This document shows positions 1 to 13,990 of a DNA stretch of 64,000 nucleotides, piece by piece; the stretch's first letter is position 1, and every line of letters starts with the position of its first letter. The position numbers and the translations under genes were made by a program. The stretch comes from Phoebastria nigripes (lineage: Eukaryota; Chordata; Aves; Procellariiformes; Diomedeidae), in NCBI GenBank assembly GCA_035582835.1, contig JAYKAV010003360.1, forward strand, positions 62,104-126,103, written 5' to 3'. Under the pieces are notes generated by a model. It saw only the letters and a program-made list of their open reading frames with translations. It was not told the origin of the DNA and did no database searches.

Positions 1-990
1 CTGGCTGTCTCAAATCACCTCCCTGTCCTCCATGTGCCTTAGCATAACTTCCAGGAGGATCTGCTCCATGATCTTCCCAGGCACAGGGGTGAGACTGACT
101 GGCCTGTAGTTCCCTGGGTCTTCCTTTTTCCCCTTTTTAAAAATGGGGGTTATGTTTCCCCTTTTCCAGCCAGTGGGAACTTCACCAGACTGCCACGACT
201 TCTCAAATATGATGGATAGTGGCTTAGTAACTTCATCTGCCAGTTCCCTCAGGACCCGTGGATGGATCTCATCAGGTCCCATGGGCTTGTGCACCTTCAG
301 GTTCCTTAGATGGTCTCGAACCTGATCTTCTCCTACAGTGGGCGGCTCTTCATTCTCCCAGTCCCTGCCTTTGCCTTCTGGGGCTTGGGTGGTGAGGCTT
401 GAGCGCTTGCCGGTGAAGACTGAGGCAAAACAGTCATTGAGTACCTCCGCCTTCTCTGTATCCCGGGTAACCAGGTCTCCCGTTTCCTTCTGGAGAGGGC
501 CCACGTTTTCCCTCGTCTTCCTTTTATGCCTGACGTACCTGTAGAATCTTTTCTTGTTGCCCTTGACATCCCTGGCCAGATTTAATTCTATCAGGGCTTT
601 AGCTTTCCTCACCTGATCCCTGGCTGCTCAGACAATTTCTCTGTATTCCTCCCAGGCTACCTGTCCTTGCTTCCACCCTCTGTAGGCTTCCTTTTTGTGT
701 TTGAGTTTGTCCAGGAGCTCCTTGTTCATCCATGCAGGCCTCTTGGCATTTTTGCCTGACTTCCTCTTTGTTGGGATGCATCGCTCCTGATCCTTGAATA
801 TTAACCAGCTTTCTTGGGGCCCTCTTCCCTCCAAGGCTTTATCCCATGGTACTCTACCAAGCAGATCCCTGAAGAGGCCAAAGTCTGCTCTCCTGAAGTC
901 CAGGGTAGTGAGCTTGCTGTGCGCCCTCCTTGGTGCCCTAAGGATCTTTACTTCATCCCTTGTCAATGTGGGTTGTATCATGCGTGACGG
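1..990 (-). mobile_element. CR1 LINE fragment: end of endonuclease region and N-terminal reverse transcriptase
   Basis: On the minus strand one reading frame runs from about 981 to the left edge. It shows typical CR1 ORF2 segments: [20 protein letters not shown] after the endonuclease, the basic linker [30 protein letters not shown], and the RT motif NYRPVSLTP. Only isolated stops break it, a TGA at about 625-627 and another at about 9 where the family has a different codon, with no frameshift between them. The 5' end is truncated near 990, and the 3' part with the YXDD motif lies off the left edge. It is long and well kept, so this is one of the younger copies here. It cannot make a working protein as it stands. 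Confidence 0.93.
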
Positions 991-1314
991 GTTGCACTAT
1001 CTGATTGCATTAAAAGCGAATGGATGTGAAGCTCTAATCTTTGAAGCTTCTCATGGGTTAGGAGTGGCTTTAAGGCAAAGCTTTGTGATTGTCACCTGCT
1101 TCAACCTTGGGTTGCCAAATCACCGGCAGTGTCTGTTGGTACTTGCAGCCTTGGACGTAACAGTTTACCTGGTAGACTGTAACCAAACATTTCTCAAGAA
1201 GATGGTGTGAGGCTCTGCACAGCACGCACAGACAGCCTGGCTGCATTACTGTGTCCTTCTCACGAGTCCCTGGAAACTCCAGTACCACTGGAATTTAAAA
1301 TAATGCTGTGATTA

Positions 1315-1500
1315 TGTGTGTGTGTGTGTGTATACATAGACAGATACCTATATACATATAAGGAGAGCTGTAGATATAAAATATATATACTACAGACTAC
1401 GTATAATATATATAACATGTAAATAATGTAATTATGAAGCAATACAGTATATTTATATAAGCGTATATATGCACACATATATATATGTATGTGTGTCTGT
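1315..1500. repeat. (TG)n followed by TA-rich low-complexity sequence
   Basis: TG dinucleotides at 1315-1331 pass into mixed ATATAT/GTATAT sequence with little complexity to about 1500. Confidence 0.85.
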
Positions 1501-3690
1501 ATGGAGAGAGTGAGAGTCTGCGAGTATGAGTGTACAACCACTGCACACATGCCTATCACTTTTTCTTAGCACCTTCAGCCTGGTGTGAGTCCAGAGCTGA
1601 TAAAGGGCACTCAGCCGATAGCTCAGGTATGGAAGCTTCTAATTCTGCCCAGTTCAATGCTATCAGCAGCCCTGTGAGCTGCTTAATCCTGTCCTTTCGA
1701 TGCACAGCAGTTTAGCCTGGATAGACCCATTTCTGGCGTGATAAGATACTGAGGTTGGCTGAGGCTAAAAACTGACCTCGGGGCTAGATTTGCACAAGCA
1801 GTCTAGACATAGGAGCTTTCTCCTCTGCAAGGACTGTCTCTGCAAGCACTTCAAACCCATTTTTCCCTTTTAATTATTCTTTTGAGAAGACTAAGGCTTT
1901 GAAGAATTTTTAGAATGAGGAGCAAAAACTAAAAATCTGCCACTCTCTGTGACTGTGTTTAACAAAATTCTGTATCTTGACTTGGAATGCTAATTTAAAA
2001 GCAAGCAGCCAAGAGCACAAGGCATTTCTGATTATTCTGTGCAGTTACAGGCAAGAAGATTCAGGAATGAGAACAACAAACCAGATTAATCACTATTACT
2101 TGAAACTCTTCTTTCAAAGGTCACAGATGTTAGGAGTCTGGATCAGTGAGAAATGCTAGCTGCTTCTACAGGCTTCTTGCTTCTTTATTCTTTCATTAGG
2201 ACTGTATTTTTGAATACAGCAGTACCTCCTTTCCCAGCTCAGACCATTAAAGCTTTGTAAATATATATGTTCATCCCATTTCTTGTTTTGGATTTCATCA
2301 CCACTTTTAGCAAGGTGCAGAAGTTATTTTGCAGTGCAATTCTATGAAATCCAAGAGTTATTCTTCCACGGCTTTTTATCCCGTGTTTGAAAAAAAAAAA
2401 GCAGCTATTAGATGTGAACTGCTTCAGTAACATGGCTTGATTCATTGACTATATGATAGCAATAAAGTTGGCAAAGCTTTATTTGACAAACTAAAAACCC
2501 TCTACTGTCTCATTCTCCACATTGCAATAAACATCAGATGCCACCTTAGAAGCAGAGTTAAAAATCAGGTCTTTGGGGGACATCTGATGCTTTATTTTGT
2601 ATCTTACACCATGCTACAAATTATGTCTTCAAATCACTTCTTGACTTGTATAAACAAGGAAAAACAAGGCATACACAGCTGCATGTGTAAAAAGGCACCT
2701 GAGATGGTTTTGTAAGTCCTCCTTGACTGGTCTTAAGAGACTTGTGTAGTACAAGCTATTTTTAACTGTCTCTCACTGTGTAAGGTTGAACACTGCAAGC
2801 ACAGAGAAGTAAGTGTCTTCTCTGCAAGACCCGTGCCTGCTGCGTAGGTGCACCTGCTGGAGCTGTCCTTTCGTGAGGCAGGCATAAGGGATGCAGAGAT
2901 ATTTTTAGTCTTTGTACATATATATTTTTCTCTTCTAATCCATGGAGGACAGCATTTTGGGACAAGGACTATGTCATCCATTGAGTCACAAGAATTGCCT
3001 GTAGGACAGTTTATTGTTTCCAGCCAGCATGTGGCTTGCCAGAAGCGCAGACATGCTTTGCTTCCCGTCGGTTCTCTGCAGCTCAGCCCTCAGCTCATAG
3101 TGAACACTCCCCCGATATTTCATCAGAAATGGTCCTCAGACACGCTTTCTCACACTGTCATTTCACAAGAGTCTCTTCAGCTCTTGTGCCAGGGATTCAA
3201 CCTTCCTGTTAAAGGTATCACCGAAGTGATATATCTGTGATATTCTGCTTCCCCTACATCTCCCCCAGCTCGGGGCAGGAGTCACCCCACAGTTACAGCA
3301 GGTGTTCAGCACGAGCCTCTCTGCTTAGCATTTCCCAGGATGCAGATGATGTTTGCTTGTTTATGTTTTGGTGCTGTCCTCAAGGCTTTCTCCCCAGGCC
3401 AGCTCAGGCTCTGGAGAAGGAGCACGTCACACACAAAGCTGTCCCTAGTAGCTACCCCATCATCCTTCCCTCTGCAGCCAGGTTGGTGCTGAACTGCCAG
3501 TGCACACAAGGGCCAGAGGAGGGTTTCACACAGTGTCCCAATGCCCAATAACTGGCTTAAGCAGGGCAGTTATCCCTCTACCCATGGTACTCCTACAACT
3601 GTTGTCCTCATTCCCTCCAGTCCCTGTCTCCTCCAGCCAACAGATGTTTTCACTCAGCCCATCAAATCTCTCGAGTGGATGCTAAATCCC

Positions 3691-3705
3691 TTTTTTTTTT
3701 TTTTT
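3691..3705 (+). repeat. Poly(T) run, 15 bases
   Basis: Simple T homopolymer, the longest in the 5' flank. Confidence 0.85.
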
Positions 3706-5706
3706 GTTTCTCTACCTCTCAGATTATGTTACTGTGGGTGGAAAACGATCTTTTACCTCCCCTTCCACCCTCCCCAGTTGGATTTCTTTCCATTTTCTCC
3801 TTTTGGTGGCCAAGTTGCAATCNAGGGCTTATTAGCTCCCTCTCCTTTCCTCTTCTTCCACCTGTCTGCAAAAGTACTTCATCTGATTTAAACCATTCTT
3901 GAAGGTACTGATTTTGCCTGGGAAGAAGATGCCAAGTGAGACTTCTGCACAGCTTATGACAGAATGTGATTTAAATAATGACTGCCTTTCCTTGGCACCA
4001 GGTGATGCTTCATGGGACTGAGCTTTCGAATGCAGAGCTTGGAAGGATGAAATATAGCACTAACCTTTAAGGCTTCTCCAGAAACTCAAAATGTGGCACT
4101 GATCAAATGTCAAGAGCAGTGCTTTTATATATTTTATCTGGGCTATATGAATTGAAAAACCAAGAACTTTGCTACATGTGTTAATCGATGATGTATCACT
4201 GAATCAAATCATTATATAATGATTATTACTTATGCATTATTCTCCTGATTCTCCACATTTAGGTGTTATCATTTTAAAATGAATGACATTTATTTGAAAA
4301 TGTGATGAGGGATATGTGCATGCCTGTAGTATATGGCTTTGGACTCAGCCATTTGAGTGTGCATAAACAGAAAAATGGCAAAGCTTGATTTAAAAGTACT
4401 TTGAAATGTTTCTCTTCTGAGAAACCCTGAATCACTCAAAGCAATCAAAGGGATCAGGAGCCACATTCAGGACCTGCTTCAAGAACTTCTCAAGACCAGG
4501 GTCGAAAGCCAGAACTCCTTTGGCACCGAGCTATACTGAGCTTGGTAAGGTCAGGGAAGAGAATGTATGACACGCTGCTACTCTGGGAAAAATGAACTTG
4601 ATGATCAGAAGGTGTCTGTGTTCCTGAATGTTTGTATCAAGTATGAGTGCATAATCAGATTATCAGCTCTTGCATGATCCTAAACTAGCAGATGATGTGT
4701 GTATATGCTGATCTTAAGCCTGGGCAATTCTTTTGGCTTTAAGGGGCTTCACACACTTAGGTGCATGAAGTTAAGCAAATGTGTGATTGTAGTCTTCACA
4801 GGAGTTTTGCAAGGCCTTCGTTCCAAAATTGGGTTAATGCAAGTGGGTCCTTGAGCCCCCATTGAAATTGGATCTTCAACTGCTTCTGCATGTTCACACT
4901 TTTGTTGTACGACTTCTGCTACTGCAGTAGGTAAGAGCACTCTTTACATGAGCAAAGTTAGGGACAGATTTCACCTGGGAGAGTGGCAGGAATTCAAAAA
5001 TGTCTTTACCTTGATAACACCATCTTCAAATCAACAGCAATCAAGAATGAAACATTTTCTAAAAGGGTTCACTGTTGAATTTCTAGGATATTTGCAAAAC
5101 TGTGTTTTGATCAACTACTGGATTCAATGGTCAACTGAGACTGCTGTGTAGCAGGCTGCTGTAATTTCTGCCCTCCTCTTTCGGTCTCATTCTTGGACTT
5201 TGTAGGTTCATTACATTCAACAGCTCAAACTACAATTAGCACTGACTGTACCCTTTCTGGGTGTAGCACTGAGGCTCCTGGTGATCTCCTTAGGACCAAA
5301 AGGATGGCAAGGCTTTATCAGAAGTGAGCTGGTTTATACTAATCATAAAAGATTTCCCAACAGAGCTTACAAAATACCCAAATTTCAGTGCATGTGCTTT
5401 ATAGACATCCTGATAGTCCTTTAAAGCTCATCAGCTCAATACCAGTGATGAGGTGGTAAACAACTTGTATCAAGGAACTGATGGTAAAACTGCTACAGCA
5501 CAGCTTTGAAGGAAGGCATCCAGCTGACAGGTCAACAGAGGAAAGGTAATTTGAAAAAAGTTCACTACTGCCTTGTCATCAACAGAAATCCATGTATTCA
5601 GCCTGTAACAACACCAGCTCCTCTCAGATTGGCTGCTTCTCCCAAGAGCGCAGAGACAGCAAAAGTAAATAGCCATATGACATAGCAGAAACACAACAGG
5701 CAACCG

Positions 5707-5765
5707 TGTGTGTTTATATATATCTATATGTGTGTGTGTGTGAATGCATTGCATATATAACAAAT
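5707..5765. repeat. TG/TA microsatellite
   Basis: TATATA followed by (TG)n at about 5728-5742, then more TATA-rich sequence. Confidence 0.8.
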
Positions 5766-8699
5766 GTATATAATGCATATGTAAACATAACAGATTTGGA
5801 AACACTGGAATGCAGCAAGCATTCTAGTAGAGCCTTACCACGTGTCATTCATGCATGTGCTAAGCTTTATGTACATACCTAGGTTGTTTACTGAATCAAT
5901 GCTAGAATAAGTTGCCCAGCCTGTTTGCTCAGCTCCTCAGACTAGGACTGAAATCCTGCTCTACTCCTTTAGCGTAAGAGAAGCCTATGACTCTGCAGTT
6001 CTTGAAACAGAATTGGAATTGACAGTAGTAAAAAGCGGTGCTCCTAAAATATTCATGTAAACATTTTACTTAAAACATTTGGAGGTCGGTCAGGCTTCTA
6101 AAAATAAAAGCAAAACAAAACCCAAAAAGAAACTAGTGTAGTTTTCTGTTGTCCTTTATGGCTGTGGTTTTTTCCCCTTTCTAACTACAGGGAAGAAAAT
6201 ATCAGGAAATATTTCTAAACCCCAAGTTTAAACCTCTCCTGTTCCCAAGATTCTGCTTCCATGTGGATGAATCGATTTGATCACAGTGTGTTGTTTGAAA
6301 AGTCATTCTTGAGATTCATCTTGAACAGTTATGGCTGCTTCTGTATTTTACATTCATCAAGTTCTGCAATGTAAACACCCTTTTCAAATGGATTTTACAA
6401 TAGGTTTGGGGAAAGTTTTCCTAAGACAATCTTCTCCCTCACCTTTCTCTTTGCCATATGAACAGGGCACATTTTTTGTGGTGGTTAAACTAATTTGTGG
6501 AAATGAGCCTGTAACATGTAAACTGTAATAGCCAACTTAATTTCCTGGTGGAAACATTTCTCATGAAAAACTGGCAATGCTTTGACAGATTTTTGGGAAG
6601 AGGACGGAGCGGGGATGGAAGTAAACAGAAGGTAAAAAGGGAGGGAATTTTTTTTTTAATAGTGCTGCCAGTAAATATGTGCATCCAGTTTCACTTAACC
6701 ATGTTCTTTTTTATTGTCCTCCACTGGGCTTTCTCTCTGCCAGATTATGAGATCCAAAATGTATCTGGTGGTCTGCAGTGACTGTACAGGATACCCTACC
6801 CCAGCAGTCTCAGACCAGATGTTAATGAAACATTCTGCTCTACAGAACACACACCAACTTGTATTTGCCCACTTTGTCTTTACCTCTCTTAAACGCAGTT
6901 GTTGAATGAAGGCCCTTGATTACCAAACACTGGTGGTTGTATTCTGGCTGCTGCAAAAGCAGCTTCGTGTCCTCTCACAGCAGAAGTGCTGATAACACAC
7001 AGTAAGCACAGCCAGCATCACTGAGATGAGGGACAGGAGAAGCTTTAAAAGCTTTGTGGAGGGACAGAAACCATATGAAATAAAGGTGATTTTCCATGTA
7101 TACCCAGCACAATAGCTCAGAAGAGGTCAGGAATGAACCTTACTGGCTATTTTTTACCTGCCAGGACTAGTGCTGACTGCCACAATACCTTAACGCTTCA
7201 CCTTCCCAAGGACACCAAGCCTGAAGGCTCCCAAAATTTACTGCTTTACTGTTGAGTATGGACATAAGCAGTAACCCAAAAGCAGCTGACACACTACAAA
7301 GTCACACTCTGTTTATGTGGCAATAATGTATCCTGTACCCATACCTGAGGCATTGCCATGAAACGCTGGTTTCACAGCATACACTGCCATTCATGAGATC
7401 TCCGTCAGCAAATCCCTGGAAGTGACCCACTGACTTGGGAAGCCACAGGAGGAGAAATTGAACAGAAACATCCCTTTTTCAGCAGACAGAAATCAGGAGA
7501 AAACCATTAAGGAAGCGGCAGTGTGTGGAGCCCACCGTTGTGCTCCTACATGTCTGTTCAGTTACCTTGTTGGCAATGAGCTCTGGATACAGCCCTCAAA
7601 GTGGCCCATGGGAAAACAAACCCAAGAAAACCCAAACCCCCTTATGCAAAATCAGCTTTTTCCAGAGAATCCCATGAGTTACATTTTATCCTGTTTTCTC
7701 TGAAGCTTTTACAAGGTGTTCTCCTGAAGGCAGTTATCCCTTATGCCAACTCTCAAATATCTGCTCCCTGTCTTATCAGCTGTAAAGCTATTCTAAAACA
7801 CATTTCAACAATCATTTTATAATGGAAACAATACAGCTTTTTTTATCTTTCTTCACATCCTGCTAGGAAACACTTTTTTTTTTCTGACTCAAGCTGACTT
7901 CTAGGCAGAGTTTCAGTATTGCTGTTGAAACTCATCCCTCCTCAGCTGCCTGAGGTTTTATTTGCTGCACCCTAACAACCATAACAGGTTCTTTTCATCT
8001 CAGACTCTCATCCCATGATGCTCCTCATCATTGTTTCAAGAAATACTTTTTCACAGCAGTTGTGGAGGGCCAGGAAGTTATTACTATCTTTCACTGATCT
8101 TGCAAAAGAGATTTGTCTGTCATGACCAGGAAGCCAATGGCAGAAGCAATGAAAAAATCCAGGTCCTCCATGTCCTATCTACCAAGCCATAGGAGCAGTC
8201 TTGGTTTCCAGCAGGCCCATCCCTCATTCTGTACATGTCACAAAACTTCAGTACTAACAGTTTCAGGTACCCAACCCCCCTCTACCTGTTTGCCAAATCC
8301 TTCCAAGTGATGCATGGAGTGAGGTGGGCAACCCAATAGCAGCAATCAGATATGATCACATTACAAAAGTTTATTACAGTGAATCCACACACAGTCTGAC
8401 ATAACTCTGGGCTTTTGCAGGCATGGTTTGCAAGGAGAGCAGTCCCCAGCAGGAGATGGTACTGGGATGAGACCTGTGGGTTATGCCACAGCCTCCTTCC
8501 ACGCGAGTCTCTGTGACTACGGGGCTAGGGAATTTGGAATTTAATCTCTAGCCTCAGGAAATTCAGTTTGTCTTTAAAGAGGCTTGGACTCCAGCTCACA
8601 GTCTGCAGCACGTAGCCTGCAGTGAATACAGTGTGATACAAGTACACGCGGAGAAATAAGGACACACTGAGAGGACAGCATTATCGGGGAGGCTCTCAT

Positions 8700-10228
8700 A
8701 CCTTTTCTGGGAAACCAGCAGGACCGAGCGCCTCTCTGAGGTGCCTGTACACCAACACATGCAGCATGGGGAACACACAGGAGGGATTACGAGGTCTGTA
8801 ATCTGATTGGGATCACAGAGACATGGTGTGACAGCTCACCAACTGAAGTGCTGCCATGGATGGATACTGGCTCTCCAGGAAGGACAGGCTGGGAAAGTGA
8901 GGAGGGGGTTTGCCCTTTATGTACAAGAGCAGGGGCAATGCATGGAGCTCTGCCTGGGGTGGACAATGAGCCAGCTGAGAGCTTATGGGTTAGGATTAGA
9001 GGGCTGACCAATGTGGACAATGTTGTGGTGGGTGTCTGCTACAGACNACCTGATCAGGAAGAGCATTTCCCACTGCTCTCAGGGGCCTGTGATTCTTGAA
9101 GGCAAATCTCACCAGTAAAGACATTGTTTATCTTGATGTTATCAAGGCTTTAGACGCTGTCTCCCAAAACATACTTACAGACAAACCAGTGAAGTACGGA
9201 CTAGATAAATGCACAGTGAGGTGTGGATCAGTCCAACCAGAGGCCATTCACTAGTGGAGTACCCCAGGGGTCGATACTGGGGCTAATACTGTTTAACATC
9301 TTAGTTAATGACCTGGATGATGGGAGAGAGTGCCCTCTCAGCAATCTGGCAGACAATATAAAACTGGGAGAAGTGGTTGACGCCCCAGAGCATTTTGCTG
9401 CCATTCAGAGAGACCTGCACAGGCTGGAGAAACAGGTGGACGGGAACCTCATGAAGCTCAACACAGGGAAACACCAAGTCCGTCACCTGGGCAGGAATAA
9501 CTTCAGGCACCAGAGCAGGCTGGAGGCCAATTGGCTGGAAAGCAGCTTTGCAGAAAAGGACCTGGGGCTCCTGGTGGACAAGGTGGCCGTGAGCCAACAA
9601 TGTGCTCTTGCAGCAAAGGAGGCCACCAGCCTCCTGGCTGCATTAGGCAGAGCATCACCAGCAGGTCGAGGGAGGTGATCCTTCCCCTCTGCTCAGCACT
9701 GGGGTGTTGTGTCTCATTCTGGGCTCCCCGGTACAAGACAGGCATGGACATACTGGAGTGAGTCCAGCAAAGGGCCATGAAAATGATTAAGGGACTGGAG
9801 GATCTGACACACGAGGAGAGGCTGAGAGAGCTGGGACTGTTCAGCCCAGAAAGAGAAGGCTCAGGGAGATCTTATCAGTGTGTATAAATAAACACCTGAT
9901 GGGGGGAGTAAAGAAGACAGAGAAAGACTCTTCTCTGTGGTGCCCAGTGACAGGAGAAGAGGAAATGGGCACAAACTGAAACACAGAAAATTACACTTGA
10001 ACATAAAAAAAAACCAACACGTTTTTACTGTGAAGGTGCTCAGACAACAGTGCAGGTTGCCCAGAGAGCACGTGGGGTTTCCGTTGTTGGAGATTTTCAA
10101 AAGTGCGCTGGACACAGCCCTGAGCAGCCTGCTGTAGCTGACCCTGCTCTGAGCAGGGGGGCTGGACTAGATGATCTCCAGGGGTGCCTTCAAACCTCAT
10201 CCATGCTGTGACTCTGCATTCCTATGGT
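8700..10228 (+). mobile_element. CR1 LINE, both ends recognisable, endonuclease joined to late reverse transcriptase (internal deletion)
   Basis: The start resembles the CR1 region before the endonuclease (around TGTACACCAACACATGCAGC at 8741); the exact 5' edge is uncertain. An endonuclease part with the GITET-like WDHRDMV segment runs to about 9,110. From about 9,116 the sequence resumes in the RT palm (a diverged YLDxxKAFDTV segment), so more than 1 kb is missing. The frame at 9223-9678 has TSGVPQGSILG, but the catalytic FADD motif reads LADN (9346-9357), so one catalytic aspartate is lost. A diverged C-terminal region and 3' UTR follow to about 10,228. There are many stops and frameshifts, so it is dead. 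Confidence 0.88.
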
Positions 10229-13200
10229 ATCTCTTGTAGTTGCCTGCTCTGATCCTCAGCTCCTGGCCCACGGCACAGGCAGTCGAAGAGTAGCCTGTCC
10301 CCTCTTCAATTAACCTGAGCTGTCATCAGTGCCAGTGGCACCACTCACACTAATACACAGATAGGATGGCTGAGGAGCTCAATGCACAACTTCTTCTGCT
10401 GTCCCTGCTCAGAGACAGGAGTCTCCGCAGTGCCAGAGCAGTAACCCTCTGAATCACTCCAGCCCAAATGCTCACGAGTATGTCAGAGCATTTGCCTGTT
10501 TTGGACTGATGCAAGGAGAATGGCTTAATACACCGATAGAAAGAAAAAAAGAAAGTTCCTTATCCTTTTAGCCAAGTGCTCTTTCAGCTGTTGAGATAAG
10601 ATGGACTAAATCTAGAGGAACTGTGAGTTTTCTTTTATTAGTGATAAAATCTAAGCTGTTGTTAGAAATATCAGGGGGATTTAATAGGCTTAACAGAGAC
10701 TCCTAAATTCCTCAGGAGGCCTGTGAATTTGGAGTCCAGATCTGTCAGAGCTAGGAAGCGCTTGGCACCTTATCAGCAGTCAGCTCGGCAGCCTTCGGAG
10801 AATGAAAATCACCTTTTTGTTCAACTTCCCTTGGTAGCTTGCAACCTTCTTGTTACTCACTAAGTCAACTGTCTCTAGAAAATATGCTCTCTGGCCTAAG
10901 CCACAGGATTCAAAACACAGCTTAATAAGTAAGCAGCAAGTCGATGGGAATTATATTATATCATAATATCTCCTCAACAGGCAGAGGCAGTCCAGCTCCT
11001 TGACTGTGCAATATCCTAACTAGTCAATGGGTTTTGCTCAGTGCTGCCATTACCTTGCAGGCACAGAGTCCTCCCCATGAAGCTGTCTGGCCTCCTTCCT
11101 TCTGGAAAGCAGCGGGCAGGCAGGGACAGAGAGAGACAGTATGGAGGAAAGGACCAAGGAGAGAAAAGCCAAATAACAGGAGTAGGTGGATGAGCAGCTG
11201 GCAAACAACACCAGGGCCATGAAATTTCCTTAGCAGTCTTCTCAGAGTGGTTGAAGCATCCCCCCAAATTAGCCTCATTGTGACCCTGGGTGTTTCTGTT
11301 CACACGGCTGAAGTTTGCTAAAGTTGCTCTTCTGATAAGGTCATTTTAATAAACACAAATAGTCTGTGTGTACAGCTACAATTAATACTGTCTAAAGAGA
11401 CATAGGGTAAAATGCTCTTGCACCAGTAACTAGGAATACTGAATTATAATCACAGCTATCACTAGTCTCCCTCCTTCCCCTTCAATAAATCCCAAATTTA
11501 CATTTATTCTATTGGCATCCATGCCCATCGCTGGAGAAGCTGTACCATAATCAGAGCTGCCAAAGCCATGCCCAAGGCCCAGCCAGAGACCCCCATGGCA
11601 CACACCACCAGAGATGGGAGAAAAAAGAAGCACAAGGGCAAAGGAAGGGATGTTCCCAAATACATTGCTTGCTCTGAAACGTTAAATATTTTGCAGTCAC
11701 CTTGACCACTTGTGGAGTGCTCTCCATTAAACATTCATCATTTGCTATCCCATTAATCACAGCAAGTGAACCAGTAAATAGCTGTGATGAATGTAAGATA
11801 TGTGTCAGCAAACACTGACAATTTTTTTCTAAACAAAACTCTGTCTAGCTCTAGAGGAAACGCTCCAAAAAAAAGTCTGCTTGCTCACAGATCTAAGCAA
11901 AATGTGCGCGAGAATCTAGGACTTGGCTGGTTCTCCCGTGTCTAGGAATTTGGGTGATTTGTGATACTTCACTCTCTTAATTTCAAGTAGCAATGTGAGT
12001 TTGTTTGTTCTGCAGTAAAGAGTGTATTGGTAGTGTCATTTCCCTTGAATAGCCCTTTCATCTGAAACGCAGCTCTTGTTCCCTTCAGCATGACAAATAA
12101 CACCTTACATCTCCCCCTGGAGCCTGGAAAATCTGAGATGAGATTGGCACTGCAATATAAAGAGAGATACCCTCGAAAGAGAGGCAATGGAGGCAAAAGC
12201 ATTTGGCCTGAGTAGAAATAATCACTGGCACTTCCAGCCACAAACAGTCCTCTGATTTCAAGCTGTATTTCAATGTAAAATGGCTTTCTCTCATCACGTT
12301 TGTACAGCACCTAGCACAATTGCATCCTAATCTTGACTGTGGGTTTCTGGCACTGCAGTAAGACAGACATTGAGCTTATAAAAAAAAACACACAGTCACA
12401 TGCGTTCTTGCATGAGCCATCCATGCCCTCAGCATAAATTAAATCCAGGCGTGGGTCTTTGTACAACTTCAAGTTTGGACATGAAAAAAATAACATTGTG
12501 TCCAGAAGAAAACTTTTCTCAACTAATCCTGCATTTCAGAGCCAGCCAAATTGGGAGTTTCTTTTTAAAAGATAAAACATGCAGGTGGTCTGCCATTTGC
12601 TGTGGGTACATAAAAGGAGTATTACACAGACAGCGAAGGAGAAATGGATGGATCTGGCAGATGGCATCATGTTCAGGGTTAGCCAAATCCCCTCTCAGGC
12701 ACAGGAGCCCAGATGGCCAAGCAGAAACACTTTCTGCCACAAAACCTTTGCATGCCTTTGTGGCATCTCTGTGCTGGGAGGGGAAGTATGTCAATTCATA
12801 GTCTTGCTGCGATAAAACAAAACTGGATATATTTTGGCAAATATGTTCATTCTCAGGCCCTCCTTAGCCCCAAAACTTTCCTCCCCTCATCTGAGCCTCT
12901 GCCTGGTTGGAGTGCTAATCACAGCTCCTGCATGCTGTAAAAGGTGGTTATCACTGATTTTGAAAGCTGGGTTTGCAAAAAGGGGCAAAACCCCCCTCCT
13001 GGCAGGTTTCTGCCCATGCACCTCTAAAATCAGTAAGGTCTCTCTGAGAAGCTGGGAGGGCAGGGACTGGGTGGATGCAGCTGCTAAAGGGACCCAGCAA
13101 GGGTGACTGGCGCTGATGGAAGTGCTTTGCAAAATGCTCAACACTTCCCATTTGTCTTGACATTGCTCTTTAGCTTGTGGGATTTCAAAAAATCTGCTTT

Positions 13201-13629
13201 GCTCAAACCCACTGGAGGTCTGAAGCACACAGTTGTCCAATAAATTCTCACTGTTTGTCTCACAAATGACATTGCAGGGCATCCAAGTTGTCGAGACCTT
13301 GCAACCGACTCCTACCTGCTGCTTTTCATGCCCAGCCCAAGTTGCCACACACTTGTCCCCACAAACTTGAAGGCACCCCACAAAATCCTAACTGGGGGCC
13401 ATTGCACAGGCACAGTGACCTTCCAGTCCTGTACGTTGTTTTCCAGGGCATTGTGGTGTCACGTCCAGTGCTGGCACGTGCACTGGCCATGATTAGCTCA
13501 ACAGTGAAATAAGACTTGGGGAGATTTTAGTGAGGGCTACAGACCCCACTCTCGCCATCATATCCCCAAGCTGCCCCTGCCTGATGCATTTGGTAAATGC
13601 TCAACACATGCAGAGAGTGCACAGGGACT

Positions 13630-13990
13630 GGATGTGGGGAGGAGGAAGAGGAGGAAGAAAAGTCAAAAGTGGGAGAAAGAAGTGGGGCAGGATAGGGAGG
13701 GGCGAAGCAGGGCTTAGCTCAGAGATAAGGGGAGGAAGCATCATATAGCTTTGATGGGGAGAGAGGATGAATTAGTAATTATCTTTAATCTCCCCTTCTC
13801 TTTTGCTTTTCCTGAAACCTGACGTTGCCTCCATACCATCCCCTCCTGCGCCAGGCTCATTTACAGACATCCTCAACACCTTGCACAAGCCTGCTCCCTC
13901 ACACAGGCTTTCCTTTTCTCCTCCTCTTGTCTCCAGTCCTCCCTCCCTCCCACCAGAGCCTGTGGCTGCTCCCTTGGTGCCTGCTCCGTC
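13630..13990. repeat. Purine-rich then pyrimidine-rich tract
   Basis: About 13,636-13,735 is almost all A and G on the plus strand (GGAGGAGGAAGAGGAGGAAG and similar). About 13,785-13,990 is rich in C and T (CTCCTCCTCTTG, TCCTCCCTCCCTCCC). No repeat family is recognised. Confidence 0.6.

Larger units (their letters stand above)
991..8699. other. Intergenic sequence without recognised genes
   Basis: AT-rich flank with stops in all frames; the open frames present are short and show no motif I recognise. It contains TG/TA-rich microsatellites (1315-1500 and 5707-5765) and a 15-base poly-T at 3691-3705. Confidence 0.7.

Noticed and set aside
12887..13381. 164-codon minus-strand frame
   Set aside because: No recognisable domain, no promoter or splice context, and overlapping frames of similar length on both strands.
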